Below the pieces are notes generated by a model. That model ran no database searches and had not been told where the DNA came from. It saw only the letters and a list, made by a program, of their open reading frames with translations. A program made the position numbers and the translations under genes. 64,000 bases of DNA. Source: Microbacterium sp. SLBN-154. Its GTDB lineage: Bacteria > Actinomycetota > Actinomycetes > Actinomycetales > Microbacteriaceae. Numbering within the stretch: the stretch's first letter is position 1; each line of letters opens with the position of its first letter. The DNA lies in the NCBI RefSeq assembly GCF_006715565.1, contig NZ_VFNL01000001.1, positions 434,001 to 498,000 of the forward strand. The letters are read 5' to 3'. Of this stretch, positions 32,816 through 44,647 are shown one piece after another.

Positions 32816-33736
32816 ATGACCCACGTGATCGAGGTGGAGCACCTGACCAAGCGCTACCGCGACACCGTCGCGGTCGACGACGTCAGCTTCTCCATCGAGA
32901 AGGACACCATCTACGGCCTCCTCGGCCGCAACGGCGCCGGCAAGACGACCGTGATGTCGATCCTCACCGCACAGAACTTCGCCACCAGCGGCACGGTGCG
33001 CGTGTTCGGCGAGCACCCGTACGAGAACGCTCGCGTGCTGCAGCGCATGTGCTTCGTGCGAGAGAGCCAGAAGTACCCGGATGACGCGACTCCGCGTCAC
33101 GCACTGAGGATGGCGCGGCTCTTCTTCCCCCACTGGGACCAGGAGCTCGCCGATCAGCTCGTCGACGACTTCCAGCTACCGCTCAAGGGCCGGACGATCA
33201 AGAAGCTCTCGCGCGGTCAGCTCTCGGCGGTCGGCGTCATCATCGGCCTGGCCTCACGCGCCGAGATCACCTTCTTCGACGAGCCGTACCTCGGTCTCGA
33301 CGCGGTGGCCCGCCAGATCTTCTACGACCGTCTGCTCAGCGACTACGCCGAGCACCCCCGCACGATCATCCTCTCCAGCCATCTCATCGATGAGGTGTCG
33401 AATCTCCTCGGCCGGGTGCTGGTGATCGACCGGGGCCGCATCGTCATGGACGAGGAGACCGACGAGATCCGCGATCGCGCGACGAACGTGGTCGGCGACG
33501 CCGCGGCGGTGGAAAGCTTCACCGCCGGTCGCGAAATCATCCACCGGCAGAGTCTCGGGCGCACCACCTCGGTCACCGTCCTCGGTCGGCTCTCGGCCGA
33601 CGACCGCGCCCGCATGGCCGCCGCCGGACTGGATATCGCTCCCGTCTCGCTGCAGCAGCTCATCGTCCGCACCACCCAGCACGCCGCCGAGCAGGGCGGC
33701 TCGTTCACCTCACTCGAAGAAGGAGCACTCCGATGA
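32816..33736 (+). CDS. ABC transporter ATP-binding protein
   Basis: A 306-residue ATPase with Walker A GRNGAGKT (37-44), signature LSRGQ in place of LSGGQ, Walker B ITFFDEP and the switch His in LSSHLIDE. The C-terminal ~80 residues are an extra regulatory part. It pairs with the membrane gene that overlaps its end by ATGA. In YtrA-type cassettes this pair exports an unknown compound or aids cell-envelope defence. AAAGGA lies upstream of the ATG. Confidence 0.92.
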   Translation: MTHVIEVEHLTKRYRDTVAVDDVSFSIEKDTIYGLLGRNGAGKTTVMSILTAQNFATSGTVRVFGEHPYENARVLQRMCFVRESQKYPDDATPRHALRMARLFFPHWDQELADQLVDDFQLPLKGRTIKKLSRGQLSAVGVIIGLASRAEITFFDEPYLGLDAVARQIFYDRLLSDYAEHPRTIILSSHLIDEVSNLLGRVLVIDRGRIVMDEETDEIRDRATNVVGDAAAVESFTAGREIIHRQSLGRTTSVTVLGRLSADDRARMAAAGLDIAPVSLQQLIVRTTQHAAEQGGSFTSLEEGALR

Positions 33737-34428
33737 ACCGCACGCTGCGCGTCGTCCGGATGCAGCTGATCAACCGTCAGACCTACCTCTGGGTGCCCCT
33801 CCTCGTCCTCGGCGGCGCCTTTATCCTGTCCGTCGCGATCTGGTGGATCCTCGCCGGGTCGGGCGTGACCGGGAACTTCTACGGCGGCGGCGCCCAGGCA
33901 CCCCTGTGGTATCTCGCGGTCGTCGGTGTGCAGGCGCTGACTCTGACGTTCCCGTTCTCGCAGGCGATGAGTGTCACGCGCCGGGAGTTCTTCTTCGGCA
34001 CCTATCTCATCGCCGCGCTCAGCGCGGCGAGCCTGGCGGTGATCTTCGTCATCGGCGGCTGGATCGAGACGCTGACCGGCGGCTGGGGGCTCAACGGCTA
34101 CTTCTTCTACTCGGCCGAGATCTGGCAGGGCGGCCCCCTAGGCGCCGCGTTCATCTTCTTCACCGTGGCGATGCTGATGTTCACGCTCGGGTTCACCGGT
34201 GCGACCGTGTACAAGCGTTTCGGGCCCACGGTCTTCACGGTCAGCCTCATCGGGCTCGGCGCGCTTCTCGTGGGAGCCATGTTCATCGTCGGCCGGCTGA
34301 ACGCCTGGGGCCAGGTGTTCACTTGGATCGGCGAGCAGGGACCCCTCGGCATGGCTGCGTGGGGACTCGTCGTGGCCGCCGCGCTCGGCGCTGCGGCGTT
34401 CGCGACGCTTCGCCGCGCGACGCCCTGA
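33733..34428 (+). CDS. ABC transporter permease
   Basis: A 231-residue membrane protein with about six spans, starting after a short basic head (MNRTLRVVRMQLINRQTY). It is not close to a named permease family but overlaps the ATPase gene by 4 nt, which makes it the membrane partner. No signal peptide or extracytoplasmic domain is seen. The gene ends just before a cluster of repeats. Function: export or defence, with unknown substrate. Confidence 0.85.
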   Translation: MNRTLRVVRMQLINRQTYLWVPLLVLGGAFILSVAIWWILAGSGVTGNFYGGGAQAPLWYLAVVGVQALTLTFPFSQAMSVTRREFFFGTYLIAALSAASLAVIFVIGGWIETLTGGWGLNGYFFYSAEIWQGGPLGAAFIFFTVAMLMFTLGFTGATVYKRFGPTVFTVSLIGLGALLVGAMFIVGRLNAWGQVFTWIGEQGPLGMAAWGLVVAAALGAAAFATLRRATP

Positions 34429-34453
34429 TCGGCCGTCGCGAGGCCTCCTCCCT

Positions 34454-34592
34454 CTGCTCCCCCGTCACGTTCTGCCCCGTCGCTCATCCGAACGGGGCGG
34501 AACGAGACGGGGGAGCGATCGAACGAGGGCGGAACGAGACGGGGGAGCGATCGAACGAGGGCGGAAGGTGACGGGGGAACGATCGAACGAGG
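34454..34592. repeat. Intergenic repeat cluster: 25-bp repeat, hairpin and three 32-bp units
   Basis: It opens with the 25-bp repeat also at 32107. CTCCCCCGTC (34457-34466) pairs with GACGGGGGAG (34506-34515). The hairpin end is then repeated as 32-bp units at 34497, 34529 and 34561 (GCGGAACGAGACGGGGGAGC start); the third unit has diverged. It fills the gap between the permease and the next gene. Confidence 0.75.
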
Positions 34593-34602
34593 GGACGCCG
34601 TC

Positions 34603-35514
34603 CTAGTCGGAGGGAAGGGATCCCAGGAACACCCCGATCTGGTCGTCCACCTTCACGAACTGCAACGCCGCACCGGGGAATCGCTCCCGCAACTCGGGAG
34701 GGGACGCGCTGTCGACCGCGAGCGAGACGGTCGCAGGGAACTCGCCGACGCGGCACCCCGAGTACACGGGGCCGGACGTCGAGTAGCCGTTCTGAGCGGC
34801 CTCCTCATCCTCCGGCAGGTCGGCGGTCAGGACGACAGTGAAGCAGTCACCGCCGGTGCCGTAGAACCCGGTCGTCGTCTCGAACAGGGTCAGCCCGAAG
34901 AACTCGTACACGGCGGAACTGGCTCCCACTCCGAACCACCCGGTCGGGATCGTCGTCGTCGACTCGGGCTCGAGCGCCGCGATCTGGGGCGCGCCGTGCG
35001 ATGACTCGACCGGCGCCAGACGGACCAGCCCGTAGGTCACCACCGCCGTCACTGCCGCGACCGCGGCGAGGGACGCGATCCATCCGACCCAGATGAGGGA
35101 GGACTCTCGCCGACGAGGCGAAGAGCGAGTCGGATGCCGCGGTGCCCCGTTCGAGGCCGCAGACCCAGCCGTCCCCTCGTCGAAACCGGCGATCCCGGTC
35201 GCTGTGGCGTCGCCCGGTGCGACGGACCCCTCAGACTGCGGTCCGAGGGACGGGGCCTGCCCCGACAGGGCCTCCCCCGACAGGCCCTGCTCCTCCGCCT
35301 GCACGACCGACGTCACCGACGCGTCCCGTGCTGACGGCAACGCACGCGGAGCGTCGGATGGCTCGGGGCGGGCGGCGGCGGCGGACGAACTCTTCGTCTG
35401 CCGCTCGAGCTCCCTCAGACGGCGAAGGGCGTCCGGGTCATCGTCGATGTCGGCGGCCGGCCCGTACGCGCGCCGACGAAGAAGATCCAGTTCGGAACGC
35501 TCGGAGCCCTTCAC
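34603..35514 (-). CDS. Single-pass membrane protein of unknown function
   Basis: A 303-residue protein. The cytosolic N-terminal ~135 residues are disordered and rich in Ser, Ala, Pro and charged residues; the very start ERSELDLLRRRAYGPAADID resembles a conserved actinobacterial head that I associate with membrane-anchored proteins next to signalling genes. One hydrophobic segment (about 140-162) leads to an outer domain of ~140 residues with a Cys pair (GGDCF and SGCRVGEF) that could be a disulfide. No known function. It stands alone. Confidence 0.7.
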   Translation of the reverse strand: MKGSERSELDLLRRRAYGPAADIDDDPDALRRLRELERQTKSSSAAAARPEPSDAPRALPSARDASVTSVVQAEEQGLSGEALSGQAPSLGPQSEGSVAPGDATATGIAGFDEGTAGSAASNGAPRHPTRSSPRRRESSLIWVGWIASLAAVAAVTAVVTYGLVRLAPVESSHGAPQIAALEPESTTTIPTGWFGVGASSAVYEFFGLTLFETTTGFYGTGGDCFTVVLTADLPEDEEAAQNGYSTSGPVYSGCRVGEFPATVSLAVDSASPPELRERFPGAALQFVKVDDQIGVFLGSLPSD

Positions 35515-35563
35515 GCTCCGATGATGTCACCGGCGCACAACCGCCCGCGCGTCGCGCGCCGGG

Positions 35564-35809
35564 TCAGCTCGACGAGCGGCCCGTCTTCTCCTGCAACCGT
35601 TCGATGTGCTCCGAGGCCTCGGCCTTGGTCAGATCGGCCGAGAGCTCTTCCCCCGCCTCGCGGGCCAGAGTGTCGAGATAGCTGCGCTGCGGAGCGGTCA
35701 TGGGTTCGTCGCCGGTGACCCAGTCGGCCGGATCCTTCTCCGCCGGATTGGTGGTGTCGTCGGACGTGGTCGCACCGAGGGTCTCGGCGCCGGATGTGTT
35801 GTCGGACAT
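35564..35809 (-). CDS. DUF3072 domain-containing protein
   Basis: This 81-residue cytoplasmic protein carries the DUF3072 pattern DWVTGDEPMTAPQRSYLDTL and DLTKAEASEHIERLQEKTGR. The role of the family is unknown. The start is set by TACTCT 7 nt before the ATG on the minus strand; a longer frame exists but is unsupported. The N-terminal ~30 residues are low complexity. Likely a soluble small protein expressed from its own promoter. Confidence 0.82.
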   Translation of the reverse strand: MSDNTSGAETLGATTSDDTTNPAEKDPADWVTGDEPMTAPQRSYLDTLAREAGEELSADLTKAEASEHIERLQEKTGRSSS

Positions 35810-35822
35810 GCGTTCGAGAGTA
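35810..35822 (-). promoter_or_regulatory. -10 box of a leaderless promoter
   Basis: Minus-strand TACTCT is followed by 7 nt and the ATG at 35809. Confidence 0.5.
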
Positions 35823-35872
35823 CGTCGGGCCAGCGACATCCCTCCCGCCCTTGACAACGGCCCCGGATCCCG

Positions 35873-36961
35873 TCAGCGGATCGGCACCGCCACGTCGCTT
35901 CCGCCCTCCACGGTCAGGCGCTCACCCATCTGCACGAGCCCGGCCGTCTCGACGAACCCGCCCGCGAACAGCGCCTGCCCCTGAGCGAACAGCGGCGAGC
36001 GCTCCACCAGCGCTGCTGGCGCATAGCCGAACACCTCGCCGAGCTCGGCCAGGTCGCGCGGCGAGCTCATGCGCATCAGGGCGAGGTTGTCGCACTGCGA
36101 CAGGGCATTGGGGTGCACCTTCGAGGGCCGCTGCGTCGACAGCAGCAGCCACAGCCCGTATTTTCGGCCTTCGGCCGCGATCTGCACGATGCGCTCGGTG
36201 AGCTCTCGCTCCACCGGGGTCATCGGGTTCGGCTGCACGAGATTGTGGGCCTCGTCGATGACGATCAACCGGCCCACCCGCTCGGCGCGGTGCTCCCACA
36301 GGTGATCGAGCACCGCGAGCGCCGCCGCGAGCATCTCGGCCCGCGTGGGGAAGCCGCCGAGGTCGAGCACCGTCGCGTCGGGCTGCTCGCGGATGTCGTC
36401 GGTGACGCTCCGGCCGCGCCAGGCCCACAGCCCCCACCCGCCGAGGCCGAGGTTCTCGAGCCGGGTCGCGAGGCGGTGACGGGCGGGGTCGTCGCCCGAC
36501 CTCAGGTGAGCGACGAGGCTTCCGCGGCGGACGACGTCGAGTTCTTCCTCGAGTTTGAGCAGGGCGTTGAAGTCTTCGGCGTCGCGAATCGGATCCAGCT
36601 CGAGCAGCGCCGCGCGCGAGCGCCACGGCATGTCGAGGAATCGCGCTTGCAGGGCGTCGGGGCGGTCCCGCCCCGGGCGGAACACCCGGATGTCGCGCTC
36701 GTCCCAGGCGGCGCGCACCGCGTCATCCGCTCCCTCCCGCACCGTGCCGAGGCCGACGAAATCCGAGTTCGGATCCAGGATGACCAGGGGCAGGCGGGTG
36801 TGCAGGATGACGCGCTCGAGCAGCACGCCGAGGGCGTAGGTCTTGCCCGACCCGCTCTGCCCGCACCAGAAGGTGTGCCGGTTGAGCTTTCGCGCGAGCA
36901 CCTGTGCGGGGGTCGGTTCGGCTGCCTCGAGGAGGGTGCCGATCTCGAGCCGATCGCCCAT
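35873..36961 (-). CDS. HerA-like/DUF87 ATP-binding protein
   Basis: A 362-residue soluble ATPase of the HerA/FtsK group. Walker A is GQSGSGKTYA near residue 35, Walker B is LIVIDEAHNL, and an arginine-finger-like STQRPSKVHPNAL motif follows. It could translocate DNA or act as a helicase-type motor; HerA usually works with NurA, which is not seen here. It starts 1 nt after the chorismate mutase stop on the same strand (TGACATG), so the two are likely co-transcribed. The biological role is not clear. Confidence 0.85.
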   Translation of the reverse strand: MGDRLEIGTLLEAAEPTPAQVLARKLNRHTFWCGQSGSGKTYALGVLLERVILHTRLPLVILDPNSDFVGLGTVREGADDAVRAAWDERDIRVFRPGRDRPDALQARFLDMPWRSRAALLELDPIRDAEDFNALLKLEEELDVVRRGSLVAHLRSGDDPARHRLATRLENLGLGGWGLWAWRGRSVTDDIREQPDATVLDLGGFPTRAEMLAAALAVLDHLWEHRAERVGRLIVIDEAHNLVQPNPMTPVERELTERIVQIAAEGRKYGLWLLLSTQRPSKVHPNALSQCDNLALMRMSSPRDLAELGEVFGYAPAALVERSPLFAQGQALFAGGFVETAGLVQMGERLTVEGGSDVAVPIR

Positions 36962-36962
36962 G

Positions 36963-37268
36963 TCAGCGCCCTTCGCTCACAGCGCCCGCGGCGGTGTGGT
37001 GGCGGATCACCTCGGCGACGACGAAGTTGAACCACTTCTCGGCGAACTCGGGATCGAGGTCGGCCTCCTGGGCCAGTCGCTTCAGGCGTGCGATCTGCTG
37101 CTCCTCGCGTCCGGGGTCGGACGCCGGCATGCCGTGCGCGGCCTTCAACTCACCCACCTGCTGCGTGCAGCGGAAGCGCTCGGCCAGAAGGAAGACCAGC
37201 GCCGCGTCGACGTTGTCGATGCTCGCGCGCAACCGCAGAAGCGTGGTCGTGGGATCTTCGGTCGTCAT
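36963..37268 (-). CDS. Chorismate mutase (AroQ type)
   Basis: A 101-residue all-helical enzyme fold: LRLRASIDNVDAALVFLLAE, then RFRCTQQVGELKAAHGMPAS and a final helix. It would convert chorismate to prephenate for phenylalanine and tyrosine. Key residues of the AroQ type (Arg in RASIDN, Arg in ERFRCTQQVG) are present. A ribosome binding site GGGAGG precedes the ATG. Its partner downstream is the HerA-like ATPase, an unexpected pairing. Confidence 0.85.
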   Translation of the reverse strand: MTTEDPTTTLLRLRASIDNVDAALVFLLAERFRCTQQVGELKAAHGMPASDPGREEQQIARLKRLAQEADLDPEFAEKWFNFVVAEVIRHHTAAGAVSEGR

Positions 37269-37340
37269 GGCTTTCCCTCCCCGATCCACGACCATACCGC
37301 GCGGCCCCGAGCGCCGCCGAGGTCGCGGGCCGCACGCCCC

Positions 37341-37352
37341 TAGAGTGTGACC
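37341..37352 (+). promoter_or_regulatory. -10 box of a leaderless promoter
   Basis: TAGAGT (37341-37346) is followed by 6 nt and the ATG at 37353. It disfavours the GTG at 37347, which would directly touch the box. Confidence 0.5.
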
Positions 37353-38501
37353 ATGACCGACGCCCGCCCGTCCGCTTCGTCGCCTGCGGACGACCCTGTC
37401 ACCGACGCGTCCGAGCCCTCCGTCGAAACGACCTACGTCCGGCGCCGCACCCTCTTCACCAGCGTGAACAATCCGTTCGCGATCGGCTTCTTCCTCACCC
37501 TCGGCGGACTCGTCGCCCTCGGGCTCGGTGTCGCGTTCATCAACCTCTCCACGGTGCTGATCTACATCGCCTTCGCCCTGTTCGCAGCGCTCGGTCTCGA
37601 CCCGATCGTGCGCTTCCTCGAGAGGCGCGGACTCGGACGCGGGTGGGCGATCCTCATCGTCTTCGCAGGCTTCGTCGTCATCGTCGTCGGGGTCGTGTCG
37701 CTCGTCGTGCCGACTCTCGTGCGACAGATCTCCCAGTTCTTCTCCGACCTGCCCTCGACGATCAACGCCTTCCAGGCCTCAGACGTCTACGCCTGGCTGC
37801 AAGACACCTTCGGCGACCAGATCGGCAGCCTGCTCGGGGAGTTCGAGACCTTCATCACCAACCCCGCGAACATCGCCGCGATCGGCGGCGGGGTCCTGCA
37901 GGTCGGTGCGACCATCGCGACGACGATCTCGGGCATCCTGATCGTGCTGGTGCTGAGCCTGTACTTCCTGGCATCCCTCGACACCATGAAGGTCGCCTTC
38001 ACCCGTCTGAGCCCCGCCCGCTACCGCCCGAAGGTGCGGTCGATGACCGATGAGATCACCGACTCGATCGGCGGATATCTCATGGGCATGGTGGTGCTGG
38101 CGTTCTTCAACTCGCTCGTGGCGTTCTTCCTGCACCTCTTCCTCGGTCTGCCCTTCCCGGCCCTGATGGCGGTCGCGGCGTTCGCGATCACGCTCATCCC
38201 CCTCGTGGGTCCGGTGCTGTACTGGATCTTCGCCAGCATCCTCGCGCTGTTCACCAACCCCCTCACGGCGCTGATCTTCGCGATCGCGTACCTCATCTAC
38301 ATCCAGATCGAGGCATACCTCCTGACCCCGCGCGTGATGAGCCGCGCGATCGCGGTGCCCGGGGCGCTCGTCGTCATCGGCGCTCTCGTCGGCGGCACGC
38401 TGCTGGGGCTTCTCGGAGCGCTCGTGGCGATCCCCGTGACGGCGTCGATCCTGTTGATCATCAAGCAGGTCGTGATCCCCCGCCAGGACGCGAAGCTGTA
38501 G
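37353..38501 (+). CDS. AI-2E family transporter
   Basis: The 382-residue membrane protein has about eight spans and a central extracytoplasmic/soluble helix region (about 120-195). The C-terminal half has the family marks LIPLVGPVLYWIFAS and LLTPRVMSRAIAVPGALVVI. Members include TqsA-like exporters and Na+/H+ antiporter-like proteins; the substrate here is unknown. The first ~40 residues are a disordered Ser/Pro/Asp segment. The start is fixed by the leaderless -10 box. Confidence 0.9.
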   Translation: MTDARPSASSPADDPVTDASEPSVETTYVRRRTLFTSVNNPFAIGFFLTLGGLVALGLGVAFINLSTVLIYIAFALFAALGLDPIVRFLERRGLGRGWAILIVFAGFVVIVVGVVSLVVPTLVRQISQFFSDLPSTINAFQASDVYAWLQDTFGDQIGSLLGEFETFITNPANIAAIGGGVLQVGATIATTISGILIVLVLSLYFLASLDTMKVAFTRLSPARYRPKVRSMTDEITDSIGGYLMGMVVLAFFNSLVAFFLHLFLGLPFPALMAVAAFAITLIPLVGPVLYWIFASILALFTNPLTALIFAIAYLIYIQIEAYLLTPRVMSRAIAVPGALVVIGALVGGTLLGLLGALVAIPVTASILLIIKQVVIPRQDAKL

Positions 38502-38555
38502 CGGGCGCCGTCACGGGGCGCCGCGCCGCCGCACCCCGCGCGCCCCGAAGCACCG

Positions 38556-38612
38556 CGACCCGCCGAAAAACGTCGCTCCCGCGGCATCCGCACGGCAGAA
38601 ATCGACGGGTCG
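38556..38612. repeat. Inverted repeat between convergent genes
   Basis: CGACCCG (38556-38562) and CGGGTCG (38606-38612) bracket a segment with CGGCAGAAATCG, reminiscent of the GGCAGAACGT core in the other intergenic repeats. It may be a diverged element or a weak terminator. Confidence 0.35.
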
Positions 38613-38627
38613 TGGGAATGGAGCGGG

Positions 38628-39868
38628 TCAGACGAGGGGCGTCAGGCAGGTCGGCGACGGCGCCGACGTGCGATGGCGCACGCGGCCGGGCACCCCGGAG
38701 CGGATGTCGAGGGTCAGCGACACCACGTCGTCGGAGCGTTCCCCGGCGACCAGCAGGGTGTCGCGCACCACGAGGTGGTGTCTCGGCCAGTCCACGCCCG
38801 CCTCGACGAGGGCGACGGGCGCGAGGCTCTCCCCCGCGCCGCGCACGGCGACGACGGCGATCGTGTTGCTCCCGCGCACACCGGCGTAGAGGAACGCGCC
38901 GTCGCGCGACGGGGCCAGCTCGGCGGCGCTGTCTCCGGCGAGCGTTCCGGCTCCGAGGGGCGCTCCCGACACCACGCGCCAGCGCCCCGCTTCGTCGCGC
39001 GCGAGCGCGAAGACCTCGCAGCTGTACTCCGTCACCACGTACAGGTGCCCGCTCGGGTGCCACACCATGTGCCGCGGACCGCTGCCGTAGGGCAGCGAGA
39101 CGTCGTGCAGCGGTCGCAGCCTCCCGTCCACGAGGCGCCAGAAGCGCACGAGATCGAATCCCAGATCGGATGTCGCGACGAGCCCGCCGGGCAGGAACAC
39201 CGTCTGATGCGCCCGCGACACCCGCTCCACGGCGGGCTCCGGTCGATCGACCGGCCCCGTCAGGGCCGCCGCGTCGGCATCGCCGCCGAACAGCGCCATG
39301 GCATCGAGCCCACCCACCCCGTCGAGCCCTCGCCCGCCGAAGAGATCCGCATCTCCGCGCCCACCGAGGCCCAACGCCCCCAGGTCGATGCCGACCTCGG
39401 CCGCCGCCGCCTCGACGTCCGACACAGCCCCCGCCGCCCCGCCCGGGGCCGACGGATCCGCCGCCGGCGGCGCGAACGACGGCCGCCCGATCCGTCCATC
39501 GCTCGCGAGCGGATAACGCACCACGCGCCCGTCGCCCCAGCACGTCGCGACGAGAGTCCCGCCGTCCGGCGACACCGCGACATGGCACACCGCTTCCCCC
39601 GCCTCGACCGCGTCGCCGAGCGGAGCGAACCGGTCTTCGCCGATGCGTCGGAACGCACGCACGGTTCCCTCCGCCTCGAGGGTCGCGTAGGCGACATCCG
39701 TCCCCTCGTTCCAGCTGACCCACGACGGCGAGCTCGCCGAGACCGCCTCACCGACCACGGCGAGCGGTCCGGCGGCGGAACCGGAGTCGGGTTCGCCCGC
39801 CAGGAGCACCCCGATCCCGGTGGCGATCCCGCCGCTGTCGGCGGAGTACCCGCCGACGAGGAACCGCA

Positions 39869-39869
<1 letters not shown>
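38628..39869 (-). CDS. Lactonase family protein (beta-propeller) with an internal insertion
   Basis: A 413-residue seven-bladed propeller of the 6-phosphogluconolactonase/Lactonase type. Recognisable blades include VCHVAVSPDGGTLVATCWGD, GSGPRHMVWHPSGHLYVVTE and DWPRHHLVVRDTLLVAGERS. The family usually runs near 340-380 residues; the surplus is a Gly/Ala/Asp-rich stretch (about 135-215) with no propeller pattern. Substrate may be a sugar lactone, but this subgroup is poorly defined. Its ATG shares one base with the purA stop (TGATG), so it is co-expressed with purA. Confidence 0.82.
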
Positions 39870-44537
<4,668 letters not shown>

Positions 44538-44567
44538 CCCCGCGCGCCACGCCCCCAACCCTCGGGA

Positions 44568-44642
44568 TACGATTCTCCGGTGTCGCCCGAACGGCACCGA
44601 GACCCACGCTTTCCGGCACCGGGTCTCGCGACTGGAGGTCTC
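44568..44642 (+). promoter_or_regulatory. Promoter and leader hairpin of the acylase-family gene
   Basis: TACGAT (44568-44573) is a -10 candidate. CGAGACCC (44598-44605) pairs with GGGTCTCG (44621-44628). The same left arm can pair with GGTCTC at 44637-44642, which covers the GGAGG ribosome binding site, so two exclusive structures are possible. Confidence 0.4.
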
Positions 44643-44647
44643 CTTCG

